Virus record (IMG/VR): IMGVR_UViG_3300020172_001416
Coordinates: 34,788 to 98,787 of that record
Length of the DNA: 64,000 bases
From: a virus
Strand: one strand, 5' to 3'
Part shown: piece by piece, positions 62,851-64,000 of the stretch
Layout of the letters: every line of letters begins with the position of its first letter
Position numbering within the stretch: position 1 is the stretch's first letter
Translations under genes and position numbers: made by a program
The notes under the pieces: model-generated
The model's database searches: none
What the model saw: the letters and a program-made list of their open reading frames with translations, nothing else
What the model was told of the DNA's origin: nothing

Positions 62851-63645
62851 ATGGCGTTAGACATCAATGCACTAAAGAGCAAGCTGAACAGTTTCAAGCG
62901 TACCGGCGGTGGGGACCGCGATACCGCTATCTGGAAGCCCAAGGAAGGCAAGACGGTCATCCGTATCGTCCCGTGGAAGGATAACCCCGCGAATCCCTTT
63001 ATCGAACTTTACTTCCACTATCTCGGCAACAAGACTTATCTTTCACCTCTCTCGTATGGTAATCGTGACCCGATTGCGGAGTTTGCTGATTCCGTTCGGA
63101 ATGATACCCAGCGTGAGCCCGATGCGAAGGCTCGGTATGCGGAGGCTCGTCCGTTTATGCCGAAGCTCCGTACCTACATTCCTGTCATCGTTCGTGGTGA
63201 AGAGGATAAGGGTGTTCGCTTCTACTCGTTCGGTAAGACGGTCTATCAGGAACTTCTTTCCTACATCTCTGACCCCGATTACGGCGATATCACCGATGCT
63301 AAGACTGGTCGTGACATCGTAGTTGAGTACATTCCGAAGGAGAAGTCGGATACTAGTTTCGCCAAGACTTCGGTAAAGGTCAAGCCGTCACAGACTCCGC
63401 TTTCGTCGGACGCTTCACAGGCGAATCTGTGGATGACCACTCAGCCCGATATCAAGGAGCTTTATACGGAGCCGACCTACAACGAGCTGAAGGTCACGCT
63501 TGAGAAGTATCTTGACCCTGATAATGCGGTCATCACTCCCGCTCGTGAGGCTGAGGAGCCGAAGGCTGTTACGGCTACCGCTGCCGCTCCAAAGGAGAAC
63601 GTCAAGAACGCCGTTGATGCGTTTGACGAGCTGTTCAACGATTAA
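62851..63645 (+). CDS. Single-stranded DNA-binding protein (gp32-like)
   Basis: 264 residues (T4 gp32 is 301). The N-terminal basic segment (LKSKLNSFKRTGGG), VIRIVPWKDNPANPFIELYFHYLG and the acidic tail ending VDAFDELFND are recognisable gp32 features: cooperativity arm, OB-fold core and acidic C-terminus. The usual zinc-binding Cys/His set is missing. Base composition is visibly GC-richer than in neighbouring genes, with G/C-ending codons. Strong promoter, repeats and AAGGAG precede it; a long terminator follows. Confidence 0.88.
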   Translation: MALDINALKSKLNSFKRTGGGDRDTAIWKPKEGKTVIRIVPWKDNPANPFIELYFHYLGNKTYLSPLSYGNRDPIAEFADSVRNDTQREPDAKARYAEARPFMPKLRTYIPVIVRGEEDKGVRFYSFGKTVYQELLSYISDPDYGDITDAKTGRDIVVEYIPKEKSDTSFAKTSVKVKPSQTPLSSDASQANLWMTTQPDIKELYTEPTYNELKVTLEKYLDPDNAVITPAREAEEPKAVTATAAAPKENVKNAVDAFDELFND

Positions 63646-63654
63646 TTAACCAAA

Positions 63655-63706
63655 GACACGCTGTGGTGCTAGGTAGCCTTAAAACTACCTAGCCCCTGCG
63701 TGTTTT
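63655..63706 (+). terminator. Terminator between gp32 and UvsX
   Basis: GCTAGGTAG (63668-63676) pairs perfectly with CTACCTAGC (63685-63693); an outer ACACGC (63656-63661) pairs with GCGTGT (63698-63703), and TTTT follows. A bipartite long hairpin. Confidence 0.8.
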
Positions 63707-63724
63707 GTTACATAAAGGAACATT

Positions 63725-64000
63725 ATGGCTAAGGAAACAAAATCACCAAAGAAGCCAGTGCCATCCGCTGACCGCGATGAACTGGCCCAAGTTATCGCAG
63801 ATAGCTTGAACAAGTTGTACAAGGATGGACAAGTTGCCTACTTCCTTGATGGAGAAGAGGAAACCCCGACTGATTTGACCGATTTCATTTCAACGGGAAA
63901 TACGATGTTGGATATCGCAATCAGTAATCGTCCGAACGGTGGTATTGCCGCCGGTCGTATCACAGAGTTGACGGGATTAGAAGCATCGGGTAAGTCGTTG
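63725..64000 (+). CDS. uvsX: UvsX/RecA-type recombinase (3' partial)
   Basis: 92 codons to the window edge. The N-terminus is Lys-rich, followed by DFISTGNTMLDIAISNRPNGG and the Walker A GLEASGK90-S, with GRITEL before it, as in RecA/UvsX. AAAGGAA precedes ATG 63725. With gp32 just upstream and the Mre11-Rad50 fusion earlier, it completes a T4-type recombination set. The rest lies outside the window. Confidence 0.9.
   Translation, partial: MAKETKSPKKPVPSADRDELAQVIADSLNKLYKDGQVAYFLDGEEETPTDLTDFISTGNTMLDIAISNRPNGGIAAGRITELTGLEASGKSL

Noticed and set aside
1-64000. tRNA genes, insertion sequences and integrase/attachment sites
   Set aside because: Looked for cloverleaf-like stretches, transposase or integrase motifs and flanking repeats; none found. 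Intergenic gaps are all below 150 nt, so there is little room.

Overview
This window is part of the genome of a T4-like contractile-tailed phage (Caudoviricetes, myovirus morphology). I recognise the T4-type large terminase (gp17), portal (gp20), prohead protease (gp21), scaffold (gp22-like), major capsid protein (gp23), neck/tail-completion proteins (gp13/14/15-like), sheath (gp18), tube (gp19), baseplate hub proteins (gp26-like, gp48/54-like), a gp46/gp47 homologue, gp32 and the start of UvsX. All supported genes lie on the + strand, packed with ATGA or TAATG overlaps. The host cannot be read from the sequence. Shine-Dalgarno-like AGGAG/GGAGG sites are common, and the fibre style (repeats of the ASYAL/ITGSL type) resembles, from memory, uncultured aquatic phages. 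The window is cut inside a gene at both ends: a baseplate-type protein on the left and UvsX/RecA on the right.

Layout: 1-7563 large baseplate-type protein and small virion proteins; 7581-12045 a replication/recombination island (PD-(D/E)XK nuclease, primase, single-chain Mre11-Rad50); 12082-17964 a structural protein, a ligase-like/NMN-adenylyltransferase-like fusion, a zinc-ribbon protein and a membrane protein; 17972-30774 head module (terminase, nine small genes, portal, protease, a metallopeptidase, ribosomal protein bS21, scaffold, capsid); 30900-36503 neck, sheath and tube; 36621-43217 fibres, ending in a collagen-like fibre with an S74 auto-processing chaperone; 43200-48214 a modification cassette (two 2OG-Fe(II) oxygenases and three glycosyltransferase genes) preceded by a strong promoter, a 16-codon leader ORF and a long hairpin; 48276-50326 small fibre proteins; 50383-52468 SNF2/HARP-type helicase; 52512-60975 baseplate hub and tape measure; 61012-64000 minimal family-A DNA polymerase, gp32 and UvsX.

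Two promoter classes are visible. One is a sigma70-like pair, TTGACA-17 nt-TATACT, seen twice and in weaker forms twice more, in front of DNA-metabolism genes and the sugar cassette. The other is a single box, [AC]TA[CT]TTAT[AT], found 21-38 nt before the start codon of at least eleven genes or gene blocks, nearly all structural; it is probably the late promoter.

Most interesting points: (1) a collagen-like fibre next to oxygenase and glycosyltransferase genes that could modify it; (2) several small, often basic head-module proteins, and the ligase-NMNAT protein, begin with a short peptide ending in [L/I/F]-x-E or a close variant, like T4 capsid-targeting sequences cut by gp21; (3) a phage bS21; (4) a fused Mre11-Rad50; (5) three 9-nt tandem repeats in the gp32 leader, a likely autoregulatory operator; (6) a leader-ORF/hairpin element before the sugar cassette; (7) a possible frameshift between the gp26-like gene and the small ORF just before the tape measure.
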